The notes under the pieces were generated by a model. It was not told where the DNA came from. It was given only the letters and a program-made list of their open reading frames with translations, and searched no databases. DNA of 64,000 nt from Steromphala cineraria (lineage: Eukaryota > Mollusca > Gastropoda > Trochida > Trochidae): positions 76,225,338 through 76,289,337 of the forward strand of contig OU744720.1 in NCBI GenBank assembly GCA_916613615.1, in the 5' to 3' direction. The position numbers and the translations under genes were made by a program. Position 1 is the first letter of the stretch. Every line of letters starts with the position of its first letter. Shown one piece after another: positions 61,222 to 64,000 of the stretch.

Positions 61222-61523
61222 CAGGACAATTTCCCCCCCCGGAAAAAACTGATCAATCATTTAAATAAAATGACTTTTAGGGCTGAAAAAACAAGTAACA
61301 GAAAACTTGTTAGATCTGTTAAACTTGTTGATTATTAAAAAAATAAACATTTATAAACATGTCTCATCTTCCCTCATTAATTCCTCACAAAGGGGTTTTA
61401 TCATTTTTTCTCTTGAGGGGGGTTTTGTCCATAGGGAATTTCATCCGGGGGGAATTTGACCTACATAACATTTTTAGGGAGGTTTTTTTCCGGGGTGATT
61501 TTATCCGGGGGGAAATTGTCCGG
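61222..61523. mobile_element. Small TIR element, GGACAATTTCCCC type
   Basis: The left end GGACAATTTCCCCCCCCGG (61224-61242) is the inverted repeat of CCGGGGGGAAATTGTCC (61505-61521), apart from C-run length. The interior contains further related pieces near the right end (TTCATCCGGGGGGAATTTG, TTTTTTTCCGGGGTGATTTT), so the right terminus is made of several tandem sub-repeats. No ORF. It is probably a MITE; I see no convincing target duplication. Confidence 0.6.
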
Positions 61524-64000
61524 TTACCGTAAGAGGACAGTTTTTCATAAAAGCGTTAAATTAACTGACACAGCAGGCCTAGCTGAAAGACTGCTTTGAT
61601 GATATTGACATAAGGTATAATGAACATCTGTAAGCATATTAATGACAAGTGTTATCCTGTGTCATTTCAACGTGACAGGAAGTCAGACATTGCGCCGTGA
61701 TAGGTACAAATTGATTAAACAGACAATAATGTTAGTATCATAAATGACTCACTACATTCCCGATCCCTGCTTTTGCACGTGTACTTTAAGTCACTATGAC
61801 AACTGGATTTTGTTTTTCTCAATGGATTTTTTTTTATAAAATATTGTAACAACAATATAGATTTTCATTACCTTTGTATCCATCCTTTATTAAGATTTTA
61901 TTTCATTTCAAAAGTTATGGTCATTTATTCATTAATTTATTTCATGACCATAAATATATTTCATGTTCATGAAGGCGTTTCGTGTTTAAAGATATTGTAT
62001 ACATAATTTATGTTTATGTTGATATTTCGTGTATATGAAAGTTTAAGATTTCAGATGTATATGTTTTGGTGTTCAAAATATATAATATGCTCAAATACTT
62101 AATTGGTAATCGTGTAGATCTTTCAAGATGATTAAAATTTCTTGCTCATTTAGATAAATCATGTTATTAGTAAGTTAGCAGCAAGTGTTACTCCATAAAT
62201 TCCTCTTTCTTGTCATCTAATTATTCCTTTTATTCTTAACACATTGCAATCACTACCACTTCATTTACTGTCATCTTACCAAACAGCATGGATAACTCTT
62301 AGATAACAATCCTTTTCTCTTATCTTTTAGTGTAAGATTCACGTTTTCGAAGTACATTTTTTTAGTATTTGACGTTACCATTTAACATTTTATCAGTTGC
62401 TTGGGGAAAAACATTACTTTTAACTACAAATTGACGTCAATGTTTTTATAGACGAAGAAAAAAGTGAAAATTCAATGAAAAATACCTCGAAGCCATGTTT
62501 AAAGAAAAAATAAAAGATTACTGTGGAAGAAATTGGTTGCTTTTTATCAAATTTCTTCCGGAAAACTTTCTCCTCTTAGTTCAAGACCTGAGTTCAAAAC
62601 AAGGATGAATGCTTTCAAGGCCCTGTATCGAGCTAACAGCGTGTTGAGCATGACGTTACAAGACGAGCGCAGGTGTCGCTCATCACGTGTTCTAGGTTTA
62701 CGCGATGTGCAGAGTTCAGGATATCTAGCGAGATAGGCTCTCTCTGCTAGGGAAAATGTCAGAAGTCGATGTCGAGAGATTACTTCTTCTGTTTTTGCTG
62801 TTTGCTGAAAGTGTCAGTGAAGATCTGCCTTTTAAAAACAACACTTAATGTTAAACAAATTACATGTTTTTCATCTATGAAATTCATATTATTTTTGTCT
62901 GTTTTTGTGTATGACATTCTTAAAGAAAAAATCAAATGTATTTCTTTAAAAGCATTGTAATGCTTGTAATTGATTGGTTTGCGAAGTAAATACTATCATT
63001 CAACAGTCTCAGTGTCATACATTCATAATGTTTTTTTATGATTTGCTGTCATGTATTTCTCCATATGATATGAAGATATCTGTTGTAGCAATGAATAATT
63101 TGGTTATCCATAAAACATCATTGCCTTACTCCAAGTATATTGCAATGTCTTTGGTGCAAAAAATACAGAATTAATTCTGACTTGTATCAACGGAAATCAG
63201 GTACTATAAAAGCACAGAATGGTAATCACACGTACCCAAATAATTACTAGATTATGAAGAAGGAATTTAATTTTCAAATAAAAATCTTAAAACTATACCG
63301 CTGTCTTTTATAAACGTCTTCATTTATATAAGAACTCTCTGTAATGTGTAATAATTGATCCCTTTTTAATTTTTAAGCTTCAATTTGAAGATTAGTATAA
63401 AGATCTCAGTAATGAGTAATAAAACCATTCACACCTCCAACAAAGGCTTTAAACTCTGACGCTGTAAGGAGTTCAAGAGGGTTCAATCTAATAAGCCTCC
63501 GAGCGCTGACAAGGACGTATTTCTGGGCACAATGCTTCGTTTGCCTGCTTGGATCATAGCGACAAACCCAAACTGTGATTTACGTAATGTGTAAATAGAT
63601 TACTCTGCAAGCGTTAAAATAAAATCAAGCTCGAATTATCCTCCTTAGAATAGTTATCTAACATTTCAGAAACCGGAGGCGAAACCTCTCCCTGGACTTG
63701 AGTTACGTAATTAGCCTTTGGCTGTGGGCTAGGACCTTGGTGTCAGACTAACAACATATTTCCTTTATACCTCTAATCCTTCACTGTCGACTAGTTAGTG
63801 TCACACGCTGTTTATGAGCTTTCCTGGATGTTGAAGCAGGCATGTCTCGTCATGCTGTCAAATCATTTTATGCTTGTGAAATATGATTTGTCTACTTTAT
63901 GGACCTGTTCTCTGCTTTGATATTCCTTCACGCAACATATGCCATAATCAGTTATGAATAATATCCCATAAGGTTATATTTCATGAATTAACTTGGTACA
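61524..64000. other. AT-rich non-coding stretch
   Basis: Short frames only; the longest, at 62533-62736, starts on TTG and has no recognisable motif. The last 500 bp are less AT-rich, without a visible exon. Confidence 0.5.

Noticed and set aside
1..64000. CRISPR arrays, bacterial operons, ribosome binding sites, rRNA or complete tRNA genes
   Set aside because: None seen. The tandem arrays have no repeat-spacer structure, and the composition and elements are those of an animal genome.

Overview
The window reads as non-coding DNA from an animal genome, most likely a marine invertebrate; a mollusc or another lophotrochozoan fits best, but the sequence does not prove it. It is AT-rich, has no operon-like gene packing, and I found no multi-exon host gene that I can name. 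What can be read is almost entirely repeats: LINE tails ending in AATAAAATCTGTCTGTCTG, short inverted-repeat elements, minisatellites of 35, 47, 122 and 134 bp, and a retrovirus-like element with an errantivirus/baculovirus-F type envelope. The stretch is probably a gene desert or the inside of very large introns.

Layout. 1-25 kb: mostly plain AT-rich sequence. It holds two full copies and one fragment of a TTAA-flanked, TIR-bounded MITE (802-1164, 15786-16149, 24363-24455). It also holds a 134-bp tandem array (5574-6505), two clusters of a 35-bp repeat (10735-11400), a dispersed family near 8.9 and 21.3 kb, a 168-codon orphan ORF (17863-18369), two head-to-head 5'-truncated LINE tails (22.8-23.7 kb), and a 122-bp tandem array (24270-25095). 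26.2-42.6 kb: four tandem copies of a unit of about 4.5 kb. Each carries one exon-like block of about 271 bp with conserved splice signals. The block encodes an eight-cysteine domain that I do not recognise; it is open in copies 1-3 and broken in copy 4. The copies are mosaics, which points to exchange among them. 42.6-47.5 kb: no recognisable gene.

47.5-54.7 kb: a complete LTR element with almost identical LTRs of about 703 bp, a 5-bp target duplication (AGAAG), a candidate primer-binding site and a polypurine tract. Its interior has no gag or pol. The only recognisable gene is a class-I-like fusion envelope (furin-type site, fusion peptide, Cys-rich region, transmembrane helix, long tail), broken by several frame changes and stops. 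Young LTRs around an old-looking, broken env suggest a non-autonomous element moved in trans. This is the most interesting object in the window. 54.7-64 kb: a long CT microsatellite, pyrimidine-rich tracts, a second type of LINE tail, a further copy of the family next to the 35-bp repeats, and a small element with GGACAATTTCCCC termini; the rest is featureless.

No protein network can be assembled here. The visible activity is that of transposable elements and local tandem duplication. All identifications come from reading the sequence; no database search was run.
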